This document shows positions 1-11,520 of a stretch of 51,712 bases of DNA, piece by piece. The stretch is from the NCBI RefSeq assembly GCF_964340395.1, contig NW_027554289.1:250001-301712 (forward strand), written 5' to 3'. Below the pieces are notes generated by a model. It saw nothing but the letters and a program-made list of their open reading frames with translations, searched no databases and was not told the DNA's origin. Origin of the DNA: Glandiceps talaboti. Its lineage: Eukaryota > Hemichordata > Enteropneusta > Spengelidae. Numbering within the stretch: the stretch's first letter is position 1; each line of letters begins with the position of its first letter. The translations under genes were made by a program, and so were the position numbers.

Positions 1-2169
1 AGATCATCATGACATTTCCGTTAATATGATAATTCATACGATTAAAAACGTATAACTTTAGGATATAACCGCAGACTGGCCTCGCTAGTCATAACTCTAC
101 ACATACTATTTTCATGTAGATTATCTATTAAAGTCATTTATTACACCATCGCGTATTGTGAATATTGTATTCATATTAGATTATTAGATTTTTTTTGGTG
201 GGATGAGATGGGGGGGGGGGGGGCTAGCTCTGGATATGGATGTATAGTATGCTACGAGGTTCGACACGTCTTCATCGAGAGGGAAAATGTGTCGAACTCG
301 TAACCATGGTAACCGTAGACATGGTCACGTCAAATAAACTTGTGATTATTTATGTAGCTGTCAATATGACATGCGCCCTCAATGTACACTTCAAAACTAC
401 TTGTGTACTTGTTTGATTTCAAGAGCCATGTATTAACATGAAATAAAAAAAAATCGTTCTTTTTAAGGTCTCTACCTAAGCTGTGAATTATGGTTAACAT
501 GATACAATACATTAGAGAATAGACAAGATATATATTTCTTGGACCAGGACACTGAATTATGAAGTGTAGATCAAAAAGGCTACATCGATGATTAGATTTT
601 TTGTAATTATATATTATTATGGATATAGAATAATTACTAACGTGGTACCGAATCATCTCTGACCCCGAAATCTTTACATTTAATGTGGATTTAATGTGGG
701 ATAGCACTAGATTAATAACTATAGATACAACTTGACACGTAAAGGGAAATACCGCCTTTTGGTATTAGTCCGTATATTTATATCATTGCCCAACGTCTAG
801 GGAGGTGTTAAACTTCTGTATTAATATATGTGTATCCTCAACACTGAAAATCACTGAAGTGAAGGAAATGGGGGCACTATGACAAATGACAACACTCCAG
901 TACTTTAGGTCATTGATAAAGTGATTTCCAAATGTTGCTGTCAACTATTTTACAAACATTAAAGATTTTTCATAAAATATTAAATATACAAGTGTGGTAT
1001 TATTTTAAATCTGAAATCGACTTGGAAAAACACGATATGTATTCTCGCCTGTTTTATCTGTCACAAGATATAAACCAACTCTCCATATAAAGCTTTAATT
1101 AACACAAGGAGTTTACCATCATCACTGGGTTATGGATGTATATTACCCATAATGATATACCCGTAGCGATTCAAATCACCCTGTGCTATATATATATATA
1201 TATATATATATATAAGCATTTTGTTTTATTTCGTGAACAGGACATCCACGATATCGCGATGTAGCCTTAGAATAAACTTAGACAGCGATCATATTAGTCT
1301 TTCTCTTAATATTGCGTGTGATACTGAAATATGTGATTCCCTGATCTTCACTCAGTTGGATCAAAACGTCACACTTCATCCAGGACCACTTAGTGACGTC
1401 ACTGTATAATTTACGACTTTGAACATCGACTTCCATTTAGATTTGTTAGAATAATGATCGTCGTCAAACCACACGTACGTATACCTCGTTATGGCATCTC
1501 TTTACGCTTGGTTCTTCTTTGCCCAGGCAAAAACAATTAGAGCTCTTGCTTGCGAAAATGGAATGATCATGAAATTCCAGAAATGCATGCATATTTCTCA
1601 AAAAATAATGTTTTTCAAGACATGTCTCGTTTTTCAACGAAAAAGCTCGAATTGACACTCAGCAATTAAGTTTTGATGCGCATATGTGCGGATTTCATCA
1701 CTTACCATGCATTAGTTTACGTAGCATTTTATTAGGTTGTTGTGATTTGAAAGCAAAATAGCATACACTGATTACTTTGGCCTGCTATATCGTTTATTAA
1801 AGTAATGAGTTATCATGGTGAAGGCGCTCATCCAGACTTAATGAAAAGTGAAGAACCCATACAATAATATTGTTAATATAAGTTTTTGTTACGGCTATGC
1901 AAACAAATTTTTTCAGTGATACTGACATGGATCGTGGAGGCACGAGTCAGCCGTCAATTTAATCTCATCTACTTATATAGGCAGCATTGTCCTTAATAGG
2001 AAAGTTTTACAATTTCTTTTCCAACACTCGGAGATATTCAAGTACAGTGCTATTGTCAAGCACAGGGTCAAGCACACACCAAAGGGGTATGTTAATTTGA
2101 ACGACAGAATGACATTTAGGGCCTAATGAATTGCACTTTCTGGGAGGTACTATAGGATTGCGACATACT
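1..2169. other. Non-coding, no gene seen
   Basis: AT-rich sequence with no long open frame and no recognisable protein. It contains a 15-base G run near 209-223, a short TA microsatellite at about 1187-1214, and a perfect palindromic CRE (GTGACGTCAC) at 1393-1402 with no gene start that I can attach to it. Confidence 0.6.
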
Positions 2170-2770
2170 AGTCAGGTTAATAGGACGGCACTCTAGCCAA
2201 TGCAAGTATGGCAGGATGGCAGCACTCACTCGTGACAGTTAAGGTAGGACTGACTGCAGCACGGTAGGCAGGTACACGTACGTTAGGACCTTAGCACTAT
2301 AGTCAGGGAAGGATGGCGACAAATCCAGTCAGATTAGATAGGATGGCGGCATTCTAGACGGGTTAGGTCAGAGGGTTAGGTAGGATGGCGCCACTGTACG
2401 TAGACTGGTAACTAAGGTAGGACAGTTGAAATATAGTCAGATATAAAGATAGGATGCATGATGGCACTCTTGACGGGAAGCAGCAGGTAGGGCAGGATAG
2501 CAATATTTAGGCTGGTGGAGTAGGATGGCAGCTCTGTATGGTAGACATGTAGATAGGATGGCGGCATTCTAAGCATGATAGGGTAGGATGGCGGTATTCT
2601 AATTAGGTATACGTTAGGATGGCACTCCAGTAACGGAACAAAGTTAAAGTAGCCGGGTAAGGTAGGATGGTAGTATTCTAGACAGGTGATGTAGATAGCA
2701 GCACTCCGGGCAGACAAGGTCAAAGGACGAAGGCACTCTAGATAGTCAGTCACCTTTGCTGATATGTCAG
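2170..2770. repeat. Degenerate minisatellite, GGTAGGATGGCGGCATTCTA type
   Basis: About 15 irregular copies of a roughly 30-45 base unit whose core reads TAGGATGGCGGCATTCTAG, with variants such as gcactct and ggcactcc. Unit lengths vary and many copies are mutated, so the array looks old. The open frame on the minus strand across it (about 2412-2801) is a by-product of the repeat and is not called as a gene. Confidence 0.85.
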
Positions 2771-4294
<1,524 letters not shown>

Positions 4295-4664
4295 TAAGGC
4301 AAATATCAAAATATTACTTTACTAGACAGTTACAATATACTATGGAGACGGCAAGTACGAAATTGTTTTCAACGATTGACAACAGATATAACAAGTGTCA
4401 ATAAACTTGGTATGTTTGTGCTCTGCAACATCATCTATCCACTATTATTAATGAGCATTGTTAACCAGAATATGTATAAAATCATTCGGAATGTTGTAAA
4501 AAAAAAAGTCACACACGTGAAATACTACGATGTAGGTATGGTGACTGAAACCTGTATTTTTTGTATTGTGTTACACTACTTGCTAGGAATCCTTTGGGAC
4601 CTTTTAATAGAATCCTTTGGATACATGATGTGTGAAGCATTGTATCATTCTTGACCTTATGGGT

Positions 4665-5112
4665 ATTATGATATGTGTGATTTACGCGTTAACATTATTT
4701 CCCCTTGTTGTCGTAGTATGTATGACATCACTTATGTTTTGGCAATATGTTGTGATATGTATAACATCACTTTATATGTTCTAACAATATATTGTGGTAT
4801 GTGTAACATCACTCATGTTCTAACAATATGTTATGTGTAACATCACTTCTGTGCTAACAATATATCGTAGTATGTGTAACATCACTCATGTTCTAACAAT
4901 ATGTTGTGTCATGTGTGACATCACATGTTCTAACAATATGTTGTGGTATGTGTGAGATCACTTATGTTCTAACAATATGCTGTGGTATGTGTAACATCGC
5001 TTATGTTCTAACAATATGTTGTGGTATGTGTAACATCACATGTTCTAACAGAATGTTGTGGTATGTGTAACATCACTTAGATTCTAACAATTATGTTGTG
5101 GCATGTGTGAAA
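4665..5112. repeat. Minisatellite, ~39-bp unit (TGTGTAACATCAC / TTCTAACAATATGTTGTGG)
   Basis: About ten to eleven head-to-tail copies of a roughly 39-base unit. Each has a GTGTAACATCACTTATG half and a TTCTAACAATATGTTGTGGT half, with occasional shortened copies (near 4830 and 5030). Divergence between neighbours is modest, so the array is younger than the one at 2.2 kb. Confidence 0.92.
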
Positions 5113-6049
5113 ACTAACACTATATAACAATTCAATTGAAAATGCATTTGTTTGTCATATTACCCTACGAATTACCTCTTTCCGTCTGTTTATTATTTTA
5201 CACACCCCTGGGTGTTTTTTTTTATTGTTACTTATGTTTGTTTATCTCTTTATGCTGGCTATATTATACACTGACCTTTCACAATACAACTTACATGACA
5301 TAAATATTCAACTTAATATATTTAGAATTACACAAAACATGACGAGGCGAGACCAATTATTTTCTGAGCACGCTCTCATCGTGATTACCCGGATCTACTT
5401 ATTCCCTACTTGTGTGTCACCAGTACAGCCATTATTTTCCCCACACAATTTTGATCTTGAATAATCCTGTAGAGATTTTTCTGGCTGACGTTGAAATGTT
5501 ATTGCACTATCTGAACTTTATCAAACCGCCTATGTGTCTTTGTCAGAGGCGAAGATTATTGATATGAGTTAGCTGTGACAGAGTGAATCACTTTTACCAT
5601 TTTACGTGCTTTACGGAAATGAAAAAAAAGAAGCAATTTGGCTGTCTGTAACACTGTTTGTATTCATTGAAACCAACGAAGCTATATTTCATCAAGGTTT
5701 CTTACTTATTACGATTACACGCCACTACGTGTATCTTGATCATATTTAAATGTCACTTTTTCTTATACATGTATTAGAAGGGGGTAATAAGTACACTAAA
5801 AAAGATTATTTTTCAAAGCATTTTAATTTTACCATACCGTATGGAAACGGACATGTAACTTTAAAAGAAGTATTAGCACGATTAAACGTGTTGTGGGTAG
5901 CTAAGAATGTATTCGCTATTCACCACTTCAATCTATTTCAGAAACCATCTAGGAAGCAGAGAAAACCAATCCCCATTTACGTGCCTGAAGGCAATATACA
6001 CACAACAACACTGAGGCACCGACAGTGAACGCACATGTGAATTTCACCG
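5113..6049. other. Non-coding upstream region; one unexplained ORF
   Basis: No recognisable gene. The open frame at 5750-6028 plus (92 codons, with a basic tract RKQRKP near its end) lies just upstream of the CRE/TATA promoter. It has no identifiable domain and reads into a stop before the promoter, so I do not call it as a gene, although a short upstream gene cannot be excluded. Confidence 0.45.
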
Positions 6050-6057
6050 TGACGTCA
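6050..6057 (+). promoter_or_regulatory. Consensus CRE (TGACGTCA)
   Basis: A perfect 8-base cAMP-response element, the CREB/ATF site, lies 23 bases upstream of a TATA box and about 95 bases upstream of the start codon at 6152. The ordered CRE-TATA-ATG spacing is typical of a compact CREB-responsive promoter. The motif is seen directly; its use by CREB is inferred. Confidence 0.6.
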
Positions 6058-6079
6058 TCTATGACCACAGTTGTCGGAA

Positions 6080-6086
6080 TATAAAG
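6080..6086 (+). promoter_or_regulatory. TATA box (TATAAAG)
   Basis: TATAAAG stands 72 bases before the start codon. A TATA box normally sets the start site about 30 bases downstream, which puts it near 6110 with a 5' leader of about 40 bases. An in-frame TGA at 6107-6109 closes the frame upstream of the ATG at 6152. Confidence 0.6.
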
Positions 6087-6151
6087 CAATAATATTGTAT
6101 TTGTTATGATTTCATCACCGATGTCGCTATAGCTGTGGACACATTTCTACG

Positions 6152-6243
6152 ATGGAAATGAATGTTACCGGCGTAGTTGTCGGTGGAATATTTGCGGGTT
6201 TATTCGTTCTCATATGTATATATTCTGGGTACAAAGCCGTCAA
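6152..6243 (+). CDS. Exon 1 of the orphan membrane gene: membrane anchor
   Basis: Encodes the first 30 residues plus two bases of a Lys codon and ends at a strong donor (CAA|GTAAGT). It carries the whole transmembrane helix. An Asn-Val-Thr sequon at residue 4 is probably too close to the membrane to be glycosylated. ATG 6152 is chosen because it is the first ATG after the upstream in-frame stop; ATG 6158 is a possible second start. Confidence 0.8.
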
Positions 6244-6773
6244 GTAAGTGTACATTTGTAATAATAAAACAACGTGTAGATTCATGTCAAGTCAAGTCAT
6301 ACTTCAATGTAGAGTGGTGGTTATTGCTAAATACATCATATACGCAATGTATATCTAACTGTGTAATCCCACACACGAGTGACACACTGATCATGAATAA
6401 TGAATCCTTATCCCCAAACTAAATCTCTCTGAATCGGTATCGAATTACGACCTGTACGTTCTCTTCAGTTTAATACAAAAGATCTGATAGAGATTAGAAT
6501 ATGTTTATTTATTCATGCGTTTTTGTGTAAATGCATCCATAAATGTTGTTTTTTATGCAAGATAAAATACTTTTAAAAACGGAGATGAGCACATGTAAAC
6601 GAAATGCAAGGATTGACAAATGATGAATTATCAAATTTGAAGTTACAGTGAAATTAAATTACAGCCGGAGAAAACGTACGCGTAGTACTGTGCGTACTTC
6701 CTTTTTGGTGCATGTACATACCATGTATATGTTTATGTACACGTGTACATTTGTTTGTTTGTTTGTTTGTTTG

Positions 6774-6859
<86 letters not shown>

Positions 6860-9170
6860 TGTTTGTTTGTTTGTTTGCTTGTTTATAGAAAATTTAGTAA
6901 TACGGTTAGAGTCCCCTCAAAGATTTAGCACAGTTGAAGATAAATTCGTCTGTATATAAGATAGTTTGATTTCAAACAAAATTATCCGTAAACCATCGCA
7001 CTACTTTCAAAAACATGATTACAAATATTTTTTTGTCAGAAAGGACAAATACATTAAATGGGGATTTTAATCGAAAAATCTACTATGTTTTCAAATATAT
7101 ACTGACAGAATCAAACATAACGATAATTATGCCTTTCTTTCAAATGCATTAAAAAAATTATGTACATCAACTGTTTATTCCTGTGAGCAGAATTGTTACT
7201 ATCCAGGCAATATGCAGGTATTGATAGTCGTACCCCAGGAGTCGTACTATGTATACAGACACCCCCATTAGTTGTAATGGACCGTCGTTCTGGGTCAATC
7301 TTACTAGAGTTCAGGCCCCCAGTACTATACATATAATACACATCCAGGCATAGAATTTCAGGAGAGGATGATGAAATCGAAGTCGAAAACATTTTAAAGC
7401 AAATGATTTAATGGTAATGATCAATATGTTCTTAGTAGATACACATGAAGATGGCATGAAATCAATGCCTGTGTAAATATCAAGATAGTATTGTGTCCAT
7501 ATACAAATACATCAATATATTTGTTGACGTGAAATTCATCTCATGTTACATCACGTCAAGATGCTTGCAATTTACACCCTTAACAGTATCAAAAACCTTA
7601 ACCAGGTGTATAAAATGTTCATTTGTTACTGCTATTCTTATACCTTTCTCGTCGTTCCATCGTTTTTTTGTTCCTTCATAAAATCAGGAAAAAAACCTTT
7701 TCATTTGAAATGGAAGAACGTGTGAAAATATCAATGGCAATATATATACCATTATACAAGGATAAAGGATGTAAGACACATATTGATTTCATAAAGATAT
7801 TTATTACGTAAACTCGTGCGCACCCGTTTACTCATACTACAAAGACAATATTACAATGTCGTGTCGAAATAAAAATACTGACTTTTTATCGCAGTCTGTG
7901 TTTGCATTGAATAAACTTGAAAATAGTTATATGACGTCCGACACTTATTTCTACTGTTGTCCTTAAAATGCATTTTATTTTCTGCTCCCACAGGGACCGC
8001 AAACGGATTATAAAGAAAAATGCAAGGGTAAGGGCCGAAAGGAAGAATGATCAACTCCCGGAAGACGAAGAAGCAGCAATCAAGAACATTTCCTCCGAGG
8101 ATGCCAAAGAAGAACCTGGTTGGAGACATGACATCGTTGAATACAACAAACATACAGGTATTCAAATCGCCGATGAGACTAAAGTACCAAATGGTAAAAC
8201 GCCAGGATCTGCTGACTCTTCTCCGGAAATGTTAGGTAAAAATGGACCTCAAATAGGTATCACTACAGTTACCATAGAAACAAGAAATTCTGGATCAAGT
8301 TCAAATCTATTAGGTTGTGTCGATGGTAGAGATGCTAGTGAAGACGATAGCGGCATATCTAGAGGAGATTCCAGAAAAAGGAGGAGTTCTAGATTCAAGA
8401 GAAAGAAAACAGTCTCTGTGGAAGATAAAAATCAGTGCGGTGGACATGACAATCCATCTTTGACTCCAGATGATATAGACGTTACCATGGAAACACAAGA
8501 TTCGCAGGTTTCCGGAGATAACTATGATATACAGGTTTCCACGGAAACGCAAACTGATATCGTTGCTGTGAAACGAGGACTTAATTTACGTAACAAAGAA
8601 CAAAAGAATGGTAAAATCGAAAGTGTGTCAATCGCCACTAACACCAGTATTGCCGATGACATGAACGTCAAACCAAAAAAGCTGCCACATTTCATTGCAA
8701 AAAGTACAATAATGGAAAATGGAAACGACAAGGGATCCGGAACGATTACAAATTGTGACGTAGGTACAACTGATAGTCAATCAGATAACAAAGAAACGCA
8801 AAACACTGATGCTATCATTGAAATGTGTAACACAAGGGAAAGAACGAAATTTGATGGTATCGGTGTCAAAGGCCACCCAGATGACAATGATACAAAAACA
8901 GCGACAATAACTACCAACATGCAAAATATAAACAGTAGGAACGCTACTGATAATCTCTCGCTTGACAACACTGTTCAAAATGGGAGAGCGAACAGCGGAA
9001 AATCGAATATGCAGGAAATATCGAACAGTGGGGGAACCTCTGAAAAGAACGATGCTATAAATTTTAACATCGAAGCACACGATCACGAAACGCAACGAAT
9101 AAGGGAGAGAGGTGACGCCAGTCTCGACATTGGCAATGAATTGAATGAAGGAATAGTATTTAATATATAG
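6152..9170 (+). CDS. Unrecognised single-pass membrane protein with long disordered tail, join(6152..6243,7994..9170)
   Basis: The two exons join in phase to a 422-residue protein (AA|G codon across the GTAAGT/CCCACAG intron). Residues 1-6 are a minimal outside segment (MEMNVT). Residues 7-30 form one Gly-rich hydrophobic span with a GxxxG motif (G12, G16), and residues 31-48 are strongly basic, so the predicted topology is N-out/C-in. The remaining ~370 residues are rich in Ser, Thr, Asn, Asp, Glu and Gly and look disordered. A basic Ser/Thr block RKRRSSRFKRKK lies near 158-169 and could be an NLS or a kinase-controlled membrane contact. ETQ triplets recur, including TETQTD at 214-219, which resembles an LC8 dynein light-chain site. 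The C-terminus Phe-Asn-Ile fits a class II PDZ ligand. I do not recognise the family, and these functional readings are inference. The 393-codon open frame in AT-rich DNA and the clean splice junction make the gene itself convincing. Confidence 0.82.
6244..7993 (+). other. Intron of the orphan membrane gene
   Basis: A 1750-base intron with GTAAGT donor and a pyrimidine-rich TTTTCTGCTCCCACAG acceptor. It holds the compound tetranucleotide repeat at 6751-6884 and no coding signal I can support. The 93-codon minus-strand frame at 7111-7392 has no recognisable content. Confidence 0.75.
6751..6884. repeat. Compound microsatellite (TTTG)n(ATTG)n(TTTG)n
   Basis: A block of TTTG repeats, then about 23 copies of GATT, then again TTTG repeats. 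The mirror-like layout suggests that a T-to-A change arose in the middle of a TTTG tract and was then amplified. Confidence 0.97.
7994..9170 (+). CDS. Exon 2 of the orphan membrane gene: basic stretch and disordered tail
   Basis: Encodes residues 31-422 and the TAG stop at 9168-9170. It starts with an Arg/Lys-dense segment and continues as a low-complexity acidic/polar tail with recurring ETQ motifs. The tail appears as one long open exon with no internal intron. Confidence 0.85.
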
Positions 9171-9200
9171 ATTTGGGGTCAAATATTTGCATTCTATTCA

Positions 9201-9206
9201 ATTAAA
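9201..9206 (+). terminator. Poly(A) signal ATTAAA
   Basis: ATTAAA lies about 30 bases after the stop codon of the orphan gene and is followed by a GT/T-rich stretch (ggtgatggtatgattttttt), the usual arrangement of a cleavage site. The 3' UTR would be very short, roughly 50 bases. Confidence 0.5.
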
Positions 9207-10284
9207 TACATCTTTTAGGTGATGGTATGATTTTTTTCCCAGATGTAGTGAAACGATAAACGTTGATGATCCCACAATAGACTGGCCACGACAAAATATA
9301 ACGTGAATATATGAGACCATTCAAACTATTAAATAATATATATTTCTACAGAACTGAGAAAAACAGCTGTTTCGAAAGAAATCAGTTTAGTGTATTACAT
9401 GTTTTCATGTTGATTGTAGGGCATTCAATCGATTGACCAAAGTGAAAGAGGCGTGAAATGGATACGGATAGGCTGTCGATATTAGCTAGCTGTCCCCCTC
9501 TGGCACTTTGATAGACCATTACACCGAATATTGACAGTGATATACATGTATTATGCATAAACTTTTATAACCCGAGGAAATGAAAATATCGACCAGCGTA
9601 ACATCTCAAAGCACTCCATGAACGATGTATAGAGTGAATTTCTTTCAACGACGAGTGACTGGGTAGCAATACAGTATCTAGGTAACGTTTATTAGATAAC
9701 CCAAAACAAGATAATCGAGAATGTTATCGATCCTGTGAAATGTTCTCCCCATCTGCGATATTACGGAGGGTTAAACCATAACGATCGACCATTTCACCCA
9801 CAGACAATCTCAGGCTGTATTTCACCGACCTACTTTAATACGGTGAAACTATCGATTAACATCAATGAAGAATCAAGTTGGGAATAAGGCGGATTGCAGA
9901 GGACGCCGTCGAAATAAGGTTCGAAATACAAACAGTGTGAACATCGTATGAATAAACACTTCATCACTGCAACTATATTGGAATACCGGTATTTGGAACA
10001 AATTTTGAATTTTAAATAGCGATCTCATGTCATACAGTGCACTGGAGATATATTCTTGAAATTGTACATACACTGACTATCTTTGAATCATTCGGTAGAA
10101 TGTGATTAGAGAACCAAAAAACTTGCCAGACTGTGCAGATTACTTCTAATGTAATAACTATGTTTTGATATATAAAAAAATATATGTAAAAAAGGAAGAA
10201 CAAATATGCGAAATGTGGACGTTTTGATAGAATTCATTATTGCTGTCTGTCAATGTAATCAAGCAATTCAGTGGTGCGTGCATC
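9207..10284. other. Intergenic, no gene seen
   Basis: No open frame above background and no recognisable element. Confidence 0.6.
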
Positions 10285-10920
10285 ATGGCACGACACTATA
10301 ATAACTAACCATAACGAACTGAAATCAGCAGAAAACGATATCCATAGGGAAAAAAGCACATCATAATATACAAGATATATACCGAAACGAATAGACCCAT
10401 AGACAGTGGCGGGGCCCGTCTATGATATCTAACACAGTACAACATCACACACAATCGGGAACACCGTACAGCACAACGGAACACACCACTGAATGAAAAT
10501 AGCACATCACAACAGAACATGCCAGAACGAAAGCAAATTACAAAGAACAGATCGAAAACAACACAATGCAACAGTGTATACAATATCGAAAACAGTGCAT
10601 CACATCAGAACACACTATAACGAAAACAGCACATTCAGACTGAACATACTACTACGAAAACATCATATTATGGAGAACACACCATGACGAAACAGCACAT
10701 TTATTTCAACAGAACACACCAAACGAAAACATCACATTTCAACAGAACACACCAAACAGCGGAGTATGATAGAATACACCACATTGATAGTAGTAAACGG
10801 TGACAGACTAAGGAGCACACTGCAGCACAGCACAACGGAACACACCATATTAAACGAAAACATCACTTTTACAACGGAACATACAATAACAGAACAACAC
10901 ACAACGTCAGAACTCATTAT
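10285..10920. repeat. Degenerate minisatellite, ACAACGGAACACACC/ACGAAAACAGCACAT type
   Basis: Around 18-20 irregular copies of a roughly 30-35 base A/C-rich unit with the elements CAGAACACACCA and ACGAAAACA(G/T)CACAT. Open frames on both strands here are made by the repeat. Confidence 0.85.
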
Positions 10921-11216
10921 ATTACAATGCAAACCTAGTACAAATTTACACGAGAAATTGGTTTCCAACTTTTCTTTCCATGCATATCATGTTGGGCCAT
11001 TGAACCACGTCTGTTACGTCAGCGATGCATGACTGTTCTCACATAATCATTACTACTCGATGAATACTTCACCCATAAAATTCGTTGTTCAAATTTGAAT
11101 ATTTTCCACCTAATAACGACAACTTTCCACACGAAAGTTACACGGTAGACGTAATCAGTCAACTGCACGTCGTGTTGAATACAAATCATACCTTGTTTCT
11201 CTTTCAAAATAAATGT
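10921..11216. other. Intergenic, no gene seen
   Basis: Nothing recognisable on either strand. Confidence 0.6.
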
Positions 11217-11520
11217 TTAAAGTGGCCATATGGATGAAAATTGGGTATTTATTTTATACTTTGAATTTATTTTATCATAGATTCCTACTTGAAAAATCAA
11301 TGTGAAACAACATATGCCAAGACCTTGTTTGTAACTCAATAAACATTAATACATGACATTGTGTAAAATGCTTGTTATCGTACGTACAATAACAAACTTT
11401 TTGCACATATTTTTTTTTAGCTTTTTGCAATGTATTGAGTTATAAACATACTTTTGCACATTGATTTTTCAAGTAGGAAGCTATGATAAAATTGTTTTAT
11501 AAGCCATATGGCGACTTTAA
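11217..11520. mobile_element. TTAA-flanked palindromic MITE, copy 1 (element 11221-11516)
   Basis: A 296-base element bounded on both sides by TTAA (11217-11220 and 11517-11520), with termini AGTGGCCATATGG and the near-complement CCATATGGCGACT. The inverted repeats run inward for most of the element. There is no coding capacity. TTAA target duplication is typical of the piggyBac group, but the ends do not start with that group's usual CCC. A second copy of the same family lies at 44079-44442. Confidence 0.88.

Noticed and set aside
4376-4654. 92-codon frame with two hydrophobic stretches
   Set aside because: It starts at a non-ATG codon, lies in AT-rich DNA where such stretches arise by chance, and has no splice or homology support.
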